Source: JBBWZH01 sp035544115 (GTDB lineage: Bacteria > Actinomycetota > Actinomycetes > Mycobacteriales > CADCTP01). From it: a DNA stretch of 64,000 nucleotides. The stretch is from contig OY970235.1 in the NCBI GenBank assembly GCA_963714145.1, forward strand, positions 9,796,001 through 9,860,000. Reading direction: 5' to 3'. The notes beneath the pieces are model-generated. The model was not told the DNA's origin and searched no databases. It was given only the letters and a program-made list of their open reading frames with translations. Shown here in pieces: positions 1 through 8,492 of the stretch (position 1 is the first letter of the stretch; each line of letters starts with the position of its first letter). A program made the translations under genes and the position numbers.

Positions 1-141
1 GGTCCAGGCGGTGAGCAGCCACCCAGCCATTCGTACCGGCCGGCCACCCCGCGGACGCGCGCTATGCCGCCGCGAGGCCGTGTGCGGGCGATGAGGGTTC
101 GACAGTCCCGGTCTCGGTGTGTGACGCGGATCGTCGGTGTC

Positions 142-571
142 ATGACGAACTTCGCGCAGCTCTTACCCGTCGGCGACGTCTCCGGGCCGTCCGATCCGTT
201 GCGGTTGGCGGTGGCGGCGTACCTTGCTCGGTTCACCGGCCTGTCGCGTAGGCATGCGCGTACCGCTCCCACCCGCGGTTGGCCCGCGCGGTCGAGCGCG
301 CCGCCGGCGACCGGGCCGGCGGGCCGCTGCTGCGCAACCGCAGCGGCGCCCGGATGACCGCCACGCCGCCACCCGCCGCCTACGCATCCTGCCTGCCCAC
401 AGCCGGATGCGGATGCCGTCCCAGCACCCGCACATGCTGCGACGCACCTTCGTGACCACCATGCTCGACGCTGGCGTCGACCTGCGCGACGTCCATTCCG
501 CGGAGCGGTGCAGTACGACGGCCAACAGGCACGAGGAACGGTCGGCGTTGACGGCCACTTCTTCGCGGTAG
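142..571 (+). pseudogene. Decayed tyrosine recombinase/integrase
   Basis: Three pieces of one tyrosine recombinase can be read in three different frames. An N-terminal piece (MTNFAQLLPVGDV, then AVAAYLARFTG) lies near 142-240. A middle piece (AVERAAGDRAGGPLLRNRSG) lies near 288-350. A C-terminal piece containing the HPHMLRRTFVTTMLDAGVDL box lies near 415-490. The HxxR box of the catalytic core is present, but the reading frame changes at least twice and the tail with the nucleophilic tyrosine is missing. Most of the central part is also gone. The family is site-specific recombination of mobile elements, so this is a scar of a past element. I see nothing in bases 1-141. Confidence 0.72.
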
Positions 572-607
572 TGTCCTGAACACTGGACCGATCCTGACGA
601 GGCGACG

Positions 608-1825
608 ATGCTCCTCACCAACGTATCCCCGCAGAGATTGTTTCGGCTACGGTTTCGGACAGTCGAGGACGGCGGTTTCGCCGGCCTGGTCTTCTATGTC
701 GGCCGGGCGGCCGACGACCCCGAGGTGCACCGCAGGTTTGTTGAGGACTGGAGCAGCATCCACGACATTACCGACCGTTATCTCGGAGTCATCGCGCCGA
801 TGCCGGGAAAGTCGATTCTGGTCGCTGGCCCCTTCGAGGGCGGCCAAGGATATGCGGTGCCAGACGTGGGCCTCTGGGGCAACCACGATCGGCTGCGAGC
901 GGAGTCAACACGGGCAGTACGAATGCTTCCGGACCCATCTGTGTACGGTCTGGATCGCCACGAATTCGTCGTCGGTGCCGGCTCGCGGATCGGCAGCGAA
1001 GCAGACCATCAGGACTCGTTGACCCAGGTGGCGACAGTATTCCAGAACTTCTTCGGAATCACCGAATCGCTGCTGCCCTGCGCCGTGATCGTCGCACTAC
1101 GGGAGAAAAAGGCATTTGTCATCCGGCTGACCGGTATGCTGACCGGATATCGACTACTCAAGTACATCAAGATGCGGATCGAGCCGGTCGCCACACGGAT
1201 CAACCAGAAGGAAACCGAGATCGAGGCCGCAAAATCGGCGCTCGCTGCAGCACACTATCGCTACCTCGCGACGCACCGGGCCGAGGCCGTTTATCGCGAA
1301 TGGGACGAGCATCGCGCCGAAGCCGCCGACAAACTTGCCGAAGCCGCTGCGCGCCGGACCGGCGAGGCCCACGAACTGTGTTCCTGGATGAGCGAGCGGC
1401 TGACACTGCGGGACCCGCTCACGGCCGAGGAAGACGCCCAAGCACAGCGACTGCTGGTGCTCATGCGGACCGGCAGATTCGGTGAACCCAGAAGACTGCG
1501 GCGTGTCCTCACCAAACTGAGGAGCGGCTATCCCACCGCGCATCCCCACGTCGCGGCCGTAGCCGATTTCGACGCGCTTGCCTTTCGCGCCGCGGCGGAT
1601 CGCGAACAGGCCAGCCAGGAAGCCCTGAACCGGCTGAAAGCCGAGATGAGCCAGATCTGTGACGATCTCCGTCTCGACGCAGCCGTCACAGCGGCGGCGG
1701 CCGACATAGGTTTGGAGCCGACCGATTCGCAGGAAAGTCACCAGCGGCGGCCTTTCGACTGGCCGATCACCGTCCTCGCCCCGCCATCCCGGTCAGGCCC
1801 GGCCGTTCGCCTCCGTCGGGCATGA
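608..1825 (+). CDS. Unknown 405 aa protein, first gene of a coupled pair
   Basis: I do not recognise a named family. The N-terminal 180 residues are a compact alpha/beta-looking domain. They end in a segment (VFQNFFGITESLLPCAVIVALR) that resembles thioredoxin-fold-like sensor domains; this is an impression from pattern, not a match. Residues about 195-260 are Ala/Glu/Arg rich with a heptad look (KETEIEAAKSALAAAHYRYLA) and probably form a coiled coil. The rest is helical and charged, and the tail is basic. There is no signal peptide and no clear membrane segment. The stop overlaps the start of the next gene by four bases (ATGA), so the two are translated together. The neighbour has three membrane helices, which suggests a soluble sensor or regulator working with a membrane partner. 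Confidence 0.75.
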   Translation: MLLTNVSPQRLFRLRFRTVEDGGFAGLVFYVGRAADDPEVHRRFVEDWSSIHDITDRYLGVIAPMPGKSILVAGPFEGGQGYAVPDVGLWGNHDRLRAESTRAVRMLPDPSVYGLDRHEFVVGAGSRIGSEADHQDSLTQVATVFQNFFGITESLLPCAVIVALREKKAFVIRLTGMLTGYRLLKYIKMRIEPVATRINQKETEIEAAKSALAAAHYRYLATHRAEAVYREWDEHRAEAADKLAEAAARRTGEAHELCSWMSERLTLRDPLTAEEDAQAQRLLVLMRTGRFGEPRRLRRVLTKLRSGYPTAHPHVAAVADFDALAFRAAADREQASQEALNRLKAEMSQICDDLRLDAAVTAAAADIGLEPTDSQESHQRRPFDWPITVLAPPSRSGPAVRLRRA

Positions 1826-2343
1826 CCGAGAGCCACGGGCCGCAGGTGCCCTACCAGAAGCTGCTGCTCGATCAACTCGCCGACGAGCGAGCCACCAAGA
1901 CCTCCCTCGAACAGCGGGGCATCGCCGTCATCTCGACCGCAGGCACCCTGGTCGCGATCACACTCGGCTTCGTAGGGCTGGCCAACCGCGGCGACACGAA
2001 CGTGCTGCCGGCGACCGCCATGCTGTTGTTGATGATCGCGCTCAGCCTGCTGGTCGGTGCGTCCGCTGGCGGGTTGCTCATCAACCTGCCGGCCCGCTCG
2101 CCAATCATCGACACATCGGACCTAGCCGGGATCACCGCCCAACACGACCAACACATCACGCCCCCGGACAGCAGCCGAGAGGAGTACGACACGTTCGCGC
2201 GGCTACTGATCGAACTGCGAAAGGTCACCAGGACCCGGACCCGAGCCCTTTTCCTCGCGTTGATACTCGAAGTGCTGGCACTGATCCTGATGGCCAGCAG
2301 CGCCATTCTCACGCTCTGGCCAGCACTGCGGCCCGGACGCTGA
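1822..2343 (+). CDS. Small three-helix membrane protein, partner of the preceding gene
   Basis: This 173 aa protein begins with a charged helical cytoplasmic segment (YQKLLLDQLADERATKTSLEQ). Two membrane helices follow at about residues 33-53 and 60-87, then a soluble loop of about 55 residues and a third helix near 142-168. The architecture recalls small SLATT/2TM-type membrane effectors found in bacterial conflict systems, but I cannot assign it to a named family from sequence alone. The ATG lies inside the stop of the upstream gene (ATGA), so coupling is almost certain. From 2344 to 2836 no gene is visible; that stretch of about 490 bases shows only GC-rich shadow frames. Confidence 0.75.
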   Translation: MTESHGPQVPYQKLLLDQLADERATKTSLEQRGIAVISTAGTLVAITLGFVGLANRGDTNVLPATAMLLLMIALSLLVGASAGGLLINLPARSPIIDTSDLAGITAQHDQHITPPDSSREEYDTFARLLIELRKVTRTRTRALFLALILEVLALILMASSAILTLWPALRPGR

Positions 2344-2836
2344 CCGCTGCCGGTTGACGATTGGGTGGCGGGCTCACACTGTTTGGGTGGTGGAGTACCG
2401 CTGAGCCGGTCGGTGGCCGGCCGGTAGTCCGGCCAGATCAGCGACTGGCCACCCGGCAATCGCGTCGCGAAGGTCCCCCGGGCGGCATGGTGCTGATGGG
2501 CGGCCGGCCGTACGACCCGGCCACCTCCACTGGCACCTCGACCTGTTCTGACCTACCGGCTCGGGCGCCGCGCCCGGGCCGGTGGCGACCGCCACCGGCC
2601 CGGAACCGGGCGGATCTGGGCTCAGCCTCGTGGGCATCCGCATCCACCTCTCCGTCGGACTCTCCGTCAGGCGCACTGTCATCCGGCTGGACGCCGGCCC
2701 CGGCGCGCCGCCACCTGCTGCCACGGTCGATGCTGATGTGCACAGACAGGTGTCCGGGAGGAGCCAGGATGGGGACGCTGCCCGAAGCCGGGCCGAAGCG
2801 GTGTGCCCGGTGGATGCGCGCGGCGGGGGGACGGGC

Positions 2837-3847
2837 GTGACCGAGCTGGACCGCACCCGGGTGCGGTTCCCGGAGGTGCCGGCCGCTGCCGGCCACTACG
2901 AGAGCATGTTCCTGACGCTGTCGGATCCGGACGGTGGGCGGGCGGTCTGGATCCGCTACACGGTGCACCGGGCGCCCGGTGGCACCGCGGTCGGCTCGCT
3001 GTGGTGTACCGCTTTCGACCGTGCCTGGCCGGCGCCGCGGGCGGCGAAGGTGACCCTGCCGGCGGCGGAGCTCGGCGCGGGTCCGGGGGAGTACCTGCAC
3101 ATCGGGTCGGCTGTGATCGCACCGGGACGGGTGACCGGCGCGGCGGTCACCGGGCAGTGCGCGGCCCGCTGGGAGTTGGCGTTCACCGCTGCCGAGCCGC
3201 CGTTCGACCATTTGCCGCGGTCCTGGATGTACGGCGCGCGGCTGCCCCGGACGAAGACCCGCAGCCCCTACCCGGCCGCCCGGTTCACCGGAACGGTCAC
3301 TGTGGACGGTGCGGTGTTCGAGGTGGCCGACTGGCCGGGCACCATCGGCCACAACTGGGGCAGCGAGCACGCGCAGCGCTGGATCTGGCTGCGCGGCTCG
3401 GTGTTCACCGGCGAGCGCGACAGTTGGCTGGAGGTCGTGCTCGGCCGGCTGCGGCTCGGGCCGACCACCACGCCGTGGCTCGGCAACGGCGTGCTGCGAG
3501 TCGGCGGCGAGCGGATCCGGCTGGCCGGCCTGGGTCGCACGCTGGCCACCCGGGTCGCCGCGGACCGCTTCCAGGCAGCCCTGCGGTTACCGGGCGCCCA
3601 CCGGTCCGGCGTCGAGGTCACGGCGGTGGTGTCGGCCCCGCCGGAGCGCACCGTCGCCTGGATCTACCGCGACCCGGCCGGCAGTTCGCACTACACCACC
3701 CACTGCGCCATCGCCGATCTCGAGGTACGGGTCCGCCGTCCCGGCCGTCCGGACCTCCGCCTGCACAGCGCCAACGGCGCCAGCTACGAGTACGGCGGAC
3801 CGGATCTTCCAGCCGGCGTCGCCCTGCAGCCGTTCCCCGACCCCTGA
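2837..3847 (+). CDS. Tocopherol cyclase-like/lipocalin-type protein
   Basis: The protein has about 336 residues when started at the GTG at 2837, where MTELDRTRVRFPE follows a G-rich ribosome binding site; the longer upstream frame has non-coding composition. The central block GTIGHNWGSEHAQRWIWLRG is typical of the tocopherol-cyclase-like and related lipocalin-like proteins of actinobacteria. The preceding SWMYGARLPRTKTRSPYPAA segment and repeated beta-strand-like stretches fit a beta-barrel. Real tocopherol cyclases act on lipid quinones; the substrate here cannot be predicted. There is no signal peptide. It stands alone, with gaps on both sides. Confidence 0.68.
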   Translation: MTELDRTRVRFPEVPAAAGHYESMFLTLSDPDGGRAVWIRYTVHRAPGGTAVGSLWCTAFDRAWPAPRAAKVTLPAAELGAGPGEYLHIGSAVIAPGRVTGAAVTGQCAARWELAFTAAEPPFDHLPRSWMYGARLPRTKTRSPYPAARFTGTVTVDGAVFEVADWPGTIGHNWGSEHAQRWIWLRGSVFTGERDSWLEVVLGRLRLGPTTTPWLGNGVLRVGGERIRLAGLGRTLATRVAADRFQAALRLPGAHRSGVEVTAVVSAPPERTVAWIYRDPAGSSHYTTHCAIADLEVRVRRPGRPDLRLHSANGASYEYGGPDLPAGVALQPFPDP

Positions 3848-3855
3848 CCCTGCGC

Positions 3856-4092
3856 GGTGGTACGGCCGGGCCGCAGCATGTAGGCCGGGTCAGCCGCGGT
3901 GGCCCGCAGCGAGACGAAGCCCGGGCCGGGTGGTTGGCGGATCATCGCCACCCGCCTCCGTGGTGACGGCGACCGGGGTGCGGACCGCGGTCTGGTCCCG
4001 GTGAGCGGGCCGCTGTAGTGGCCGTCGGGGCCGGCGCCGGTCGTGTCGGTGGTCACCACCGCGGTGCCGGTACCGTCGCGGAGCGCCACCAC
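3856..4092 (-). pseudogene. Possible remnant of a subtilase C-terminal region
   Basis: On the minus strand the words VALRDGTGTAVVTT, VRTPVAVTTEAGG and PGFVSLRATAADPA appear in neighbouring frames. They resemble the beta-rich C-terminal region of large secreted subtilases of actinobacteria, which ends in a phrase like GFVSLRATATDRAGN. The frame is disturbed and no catalytic part is nearby. This is a weak call from pattern only, and the rest of the 3848-4292 gap shows nothing else. Confidence 0.3.
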
Positions 4093-4292
4093 CGGACGAG
4101 GCGTTGCCGGGGCAGGCCGTCGACCGAACGCCGCCCGCTGCGCCGGTCTGCCGGGCGCGCGATCTGCGGCTGGACCGCCTGAAGTCGACCTGAAGTCGAT
4201 GTGACGCCGCCAGGTGTTTGGCTGCCTCCGTGTTCCCCGGCGCCGGCCGGATGCCGGCTGGGGAGCGCCTCGTCGAAACCAGGGGGCGTCCT

Positions 4293-7200
4293 ATGCAAAA
4301 CACGTTCATCAACCGGACCTGGCCGCGCCGCAGGACGTGGCTCACCCGGGCCGCCGGAATGTCATGGTCCCGGAGATCGAGAGTCCCTGCCCTCGCCGTC
4401 GTTCTCGCCGTGCTGAGCAGCGTCATGGCTGTCGCCGGAACGAGCGCGGCGCGGGCCGCCCCAGCACGGCCGGCCGAGGATGGGACTGGCAGCGCGACGG
4501 TCCGGCCGCAGAGCCGGGCGGCGTCGCTCGGGCCGGGCTGGCGGACGTCGAGCGACCGGCTGTGGACGACCGCCGGCGACGCGAGCGGGTTCCGCGTGCT
4601 CGTCGCGGACGCCCGGACCGGCTACACCTGGCGTACGGTCGCGACCCTGTCCGAGCCGGGCATCGACACGGACCAGTGGATAGGGAACGCCTGCGTCACC
4701 AGCTCCGGCCAGCGCGCGGTGGTCGTCTACGCGCCGCGGACCTTCACGAACAAGGCGCAGCTCACCCGCCGGGGCGGCAGCACCGCCGTGGTGGACCTCG
4801 CTACCGGCGCGGTCCGCAAGCTGCCGATCCACACCAGCCTGGCGTACTTCAACCCCGGCTGCGGGGCCGGCGAGGTCGCCACGCTGACCCAGGAGGGCGA
4901 CGAGGACCTGCACCGGACGGGCCTGCTGACCGTGCACGCGGACACCGGCGCGATGAGCCGGCGGGTCGAGGTGCCCGGCCAGCTGACCTCGGCGGTGCCA
5001 ACCGAGCGGGGCATCGTCGCCGCCGCCGGGTCGGCGGTGGTCCGCGTCGGTACGGACGGGCGCACCACGCGGATCGCGACCGCGACCGGCGTGCCGTACC
5101 AGCTGCGGCCGGACGCCGGGGGCGGCGTGGTCTTCCTCGATGACGAGGGCGGCACCAGCCGGGTCCACCGCGCGATCGTGACGTCGCCGGTCGGCCCCGC
5201 CGCACGGCCGGCGCCCGCCGCGGTGCTCGCGACCGCACCGCGCGGCACCGTCGGCCTCCGGGCGGTCGCCGCCGGCCGGGTGATCATCACCGGCACGGCC
5301 CGGCCGACCGGCGCGCTGCCGGCGACCGTGACGACGCTCGGCGTGCCAGCGGCCGCCGAGGTGTCGACCCGTGGCGAGGCGGCGGTCACGGGCGTGCGTA
5401 CCGCGCCGCGACCGGTCGCCACCGGCCACCGGCCCGACCCGTCCGTGGCGCAGCTGGTGCACATCGACGCGACCAGCACCCGGACCGGCGCGCGGCTCGA
5501 CTTCACCGTCGACCCGGCCCGTACCAGCACCGGCGCAGCACCGGTCCCCGCGGCGACCCGGGCGGCGACCCCGCTCGCGGGCGAGACCACCGATCCGGCC
5601 CGGGTCTGCGCGGTGCCCCGCAACGACACGTCGTTCCAGGTCATGCAGCCCAAGCCGAAGCAGGTGGAGTGGGCCGTCGACCAGGCAGTGGTGGGCGTGC
5701 TGCGCGTGACCCGCCCGGCGGGCTGGCACGGCAACACGATCGGCGCCTACACACCGCAGGGAATGTTCACGCCGGTCTCGCTGCGCAACTTCCCCAGCAG
5801 CCACGTCCCGGCCCAGATCATGCTCGGCATCCTCGGCCAGGAATCGAACCTGTGGCAGGCCGGCCGCTACGCGCTGCCCGGCGACTACGGCAACCCGCTG
5901 ATCGGCAACTACTACGGCCTGGAGATCTACAACGACACCTCAGCCGACGACTGGGAGATCCGCTGGAACGAGGCGGACTGCGGGTACGGCGTCGGCCAGC
6001 TCACCGACGGCATGCGGGCGGCCGGGCACGAGCGGCCGGGCGAGACCGCGCTGCCGTGGGAGAAGCAGGTCGCGATCGCCACCGACTACGCCGCGAACGT
6101 GGCCGCTTCACTGCAACTGCTGGTGGGCAAGTGGAACCAGCTCTCGGCGGCCGGCCTGGTGCTGAACAACGGCAACCCGAACCGGCTGGAGAACTGGTTC
6201 TACGCGACCTGGGCGTACAACTCCGGCTACCACCCGCCGGGCGAGGCCAACTCCAACGGCGCGCACGGCCTGGGCTGGCTGAACAACCCGGCCAACCCGC
6301 GGTACGAGCCGAACCGGCACAACTTCGGCAGCGACCCGCACGACTTCGCGCACCCGCAGCGCTGGCCGTACCCGGAGAAGGTGCTCGGTTTCGCGTCCAA
6401 CCCGCCGAGCGGCTTCGAGGCTCCCGGCACCGAGGTGCCGTTCTTCCGGGCCGCCTCGTGGAACGGTGGCAGCGGCGACGAGACCATCCCGGGCAGCGCG
6501 CTGAACAACAAGAAGCAGGCGTTCCCGCCGGTGAGCCAGTTCTGCGCCGACGCCAACGACTGCCACTGGGGGCAGGCGTTCACCCCCACCGACCCGGACG
6601 TCGTCGGTGAGCCGGCGGGGCCGTGCGCGCACCGCAACACCGCCGGGCAGTATGACCTGAAGTGCTGGGCGCACAGCTCGACGACCTGGCGGGCCGACTG
6701 CGACTCGTGGTGCGGGCGGGAGTTCATCCGGTACGACCCCGGCCTCGCCGAGCCGGCCGACGGCGTCAGCTACCCGCCGGTCTGCAACGCGAACTCGCTG
6801 AACACGTCGGCCCTGGTCATCGACGACGTGCCGACCTCGACCCGGCCGATCCGGGATCCCAGCTGCAACGCGCTGCCGCAGAACTCCGGCAGCCTCTCGT
6901 TCACCTTCGGCCACGACGCCGCCGGCAACGAGAGCGGGAAGATCGATCTGCACCAGGCGGGCGGCGGGCTCGGCTCCCACTTCTGGTTCAGCCACACCCG
7001 GCCGAACACCGCCGAGGGCCAGAAGACCCAGATCACCGGCACGTGGACGTTCCCCCGCCTGGACGGCTACGCGGAGGTGCTGGTGCACATCCCCAACCAC
7101 GGCGGGACGTTCGGCACGGCGACCTACGTGATCAACACGGCCGGCGGGCCGCGGTCGGTGCTGCTGCGGCCGAGCGGAGACAGCAACCACTGGGTCAGCC

Positions 7201-7802
7201 TCGGCAGGTTCGCCTTCTACGGCCAGCCCAAGGTCGAGCTGAGCACGATCTCGGCCACCGGCGACGGCACCGAGAAGGTGGTGTGGGACGCGGCCGCGAT
7301 CCAGCAGGCATACGACGCCGGCGGCAACCGGGATGTCCGCTCGATCTACAACGCCCCCAGCAACACCGCCCCGATGCTGCGGGAGAACTCCCCGGTCGCC
7401 GGCACGCTGGTGCAGATGCGGACCGGACCCGGCGTGTGGACGGTCAACTCGTGGTTCTTCATGCCGCAGCGACCTGACGACGTCAACCGGGACGGCCCGC
7501 TGCTGATCATGGACCGGGCCAGCGGCCTGTGCCTGGCGGTCGCGGGCAACCGGACCGACGCGGGAGCGCCGATCATCGTCGACAACTGCGACTCGAGTAA
7601 CCCGAGCCAGCTGTGGAACATCGACCCGCGAGAGCCACCAAACCACTACGCGGTATCGCGGATGGTGTTCAACCAGCGCAGCGCGTACTGCCTGAAGATG
7701 CGCAACGGGTCCACCCTCCCCGATACGCAACTCGAGCAGAACTCCTGCGACATCGCGGACCTCAGCACGATCTGGCACCTCGACCAGATCAGCGGGCCCT
7801 GA
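4293..7802 (+). CDS. Large secreted protein: lytic-transglycosylase-like, golvesin-type and ricin domains
   Basis: The ATG at 4293 (MQNTFINRTW) follows the site AGGGGG and gives about 1169 residues. A long twin-arginine-like or Sec signal lies in the first 60 residues and ends at AARAAPA. Residues about 70-420 form a beta-rich, propeller-like region. Around residues 500-640 the segment IMLGILGQESNLWQ and GYGVGQLTDGM matches a lysozyme/transglycosylase-like fold with an ES motif. At about 860-1010 a golvesin/xanthan-lyase C-terminal-like domain follows (WTFPRLDGYAEVLVHIPNH). The last 110 residues are a ricin-type beta-trefoil (SGLCLAVAGN, SQLWNI, TIWHL). The layout resembles the large NocE-type proteins of actinomycetes, whose function is unsettled. 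Its likely place is the cell surface or medium. A strong terminator follows. Confidence 0.78.
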   Translation: MQNTFINRTWPRRRTWLTRAAGMSWSRRSRVPALAVVLAVLSSVMAVAGTSAARAAPARPAEDGTGSATVRPQSRAASLGPGWRTSSDRLWTTAGDASGFRVLVADARTGYTWRTVATLSEPGIDTDQWIGNACVTSSGQRAVVVYAPRTFTNKAQLTRRGGSTAVVDLATGAVRKLPIHTSLAYFNPGCGAGEVATLTQEGDEDLHRTGLLTVHADTGAMSRRVEVPGQLTSAVPTERGIVAAAGSAVVRVGTDGRTTRIATATGVPYQLRPDAGGGVVFLDDEGGTSRVHRAIVTSPVGPAARPAPAAVLATAPRGTVGLRAVAAGRVIITGTARPTGALPATVTTLGVPAAAEVSTRGEAAVTGVRTAPRPVATGHRPDPSVAQLVHIDATSTRTGARLDFTVDPARTSTGAAPVPAATRAATPLAGETTDPARVCAVPRNDTSFQVMQPKPKQVEWAVDQAVVGVLRVTRPAGWHGNTIGAYTPQGMFTPVSLRNFPSSHVPAQIMLGILGQESNLWQAGRYALPGDYGNPLIGNYYGLEIYNDTSADDWEIRWNEADCGYGVGQLTDGMRAAGHERPGETALPWEKQVAIATDYAANVAASLQLLVGKWNQLSAAGLVLNNGNPNRLENWFYATWAYNSGYHPPGEANSNGAHGLGWLNNPANPRYEPNRHNFGSDPHDFAHPQRWPYPEKVLGFASNPPSGFEAPGTEVPFFRAASWNGGSGDETIPGSALNNKKQAFPPVSQFCADANDCHWGQAFTPTDPDVVGEPAGPCAHRNTAGQYDLKCWAHSSTTWRADCDSWCGREFIRYDPGLAEPADGVSYPPVCNANSLNTSALVIDDVPTSTRPIRDPSCNALPQNSGSLSFTFGHDAAGNESGKIDLHQAGGGLGSHFWFSHTRPNTAEGQKTQITGTWTFPRLDGYAEVLVHIPNHGGTFGTATYVINTAGGPRSVLLRPSGDSNHWVSLGRFAFYGQPKVELSTISATGDGTEKVVWDAAAIQQAYDAGGNRDVRSIYNAPSNTAPMLRENSPVAGTLVQMRTGPGVWTVNSWFFMPQRPDDVNRDGPLLIMDRASGLCLAVAGNRTDAGAPIIVDNCDSSNPSQLWNIDPREPPNHYAVSRMVFNQRSAYCLKMRNGSTLPDTQLEQNSCDIADLSTIWHLDQISGP

Positions 7803-7804
7803 CC

Positions 7805-7870
7805 CCTGCCGAGATCGGCAGGTCAGCCGAAAACCGGTGGCCGGCTGGGCAAAACGCCCGGCCGGCCACC
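7805..7870 (+). terminator. Double hairpin terminator after the large secreted protein
   Basis: Two inverted repeats follow the stop codon directly. The first is CCTGCCGA/TCGGCAGG with a two-base loop at 7805-7822. The second has 15-base arms at 7836-7850 and 7856-7870 (GGTGGCCGGCTGGGC with one G-T pair) around the loop AAAAC. There is no long T-run, as is usual for high-GC actinobacteria. Confidence 0.65.
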
Positions 7871-7970
7871 AACTCCGCCTCGCCGAGACTGCCGCTCACC
7901 GCCCCTTGTCTCGGAACTGCCGTCCGCGGACGGCCGGCGGCTCCCCGGCGACCTGAGTCGGCGTCCCGAC

Positions 7971-8146
7971 ATGCTCGCCGCCGGCCTGACCGACCCGGGT
8001 CGGAGGCTGGGCGCCGCCGTGCTCGACCTCGTCCTGTTCCTCGTCACGCTCGGCATCGGCGGCCTGGTCGCGGCCTTGATGATCTTCTCACCCCTGCACC
8101 AGACCCTCTGGGACGCTTCTGCGACACCACCGTCGCCGACGGCTGA
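7971..8146 (+). pseudogene. RDD-family membrane protein remnant
   Basis: The start LTDPGRRLGAAVLDLVLFLVTLGIG is the typical opening of a small RDD-domain membrane protein. It runs straight into GLVAALMIFSPLHQTLWD, which belongs near the end of the same family. The final RFCDTTVADG with stop lies in another frame. The gene therefore lost its middle and then shifted frame. The 345 bases from 8147 to the next start hold no gene. Confidence 0.6.
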
Positions 8147-8492
8147 CCGAACGCTGCCGCTCCGCCGCTCCGCCGCTCCGCCGCGATCGGCGCGTCGCGG
8201 ATCCCCGCACGGGCGGAGGGGATGCCCTCGGCCAGGTTGTCGGCCAGTAGTTCGCCGTGGCCCTCGACTGCAAGGGTGCCGTCGAGCAGAGCTGGACGGA
8301 CTGCGCCGCGTGCGGCAGCCGTCTCCGGCCGCCGTGAGACCCGCCGTGAGGCCCGCCGCGGATCCGGATATCCGACGCAGGTAAACCAGATCCGGCGACA
8401 ATCCGGAAACTTCCGCCATGTGTTTGTCGACGGTTTGATACCCGTCCCGTACCTTCTGCGCGGAGCGGGGGAGATGACCGGAGGTGGGGGGA

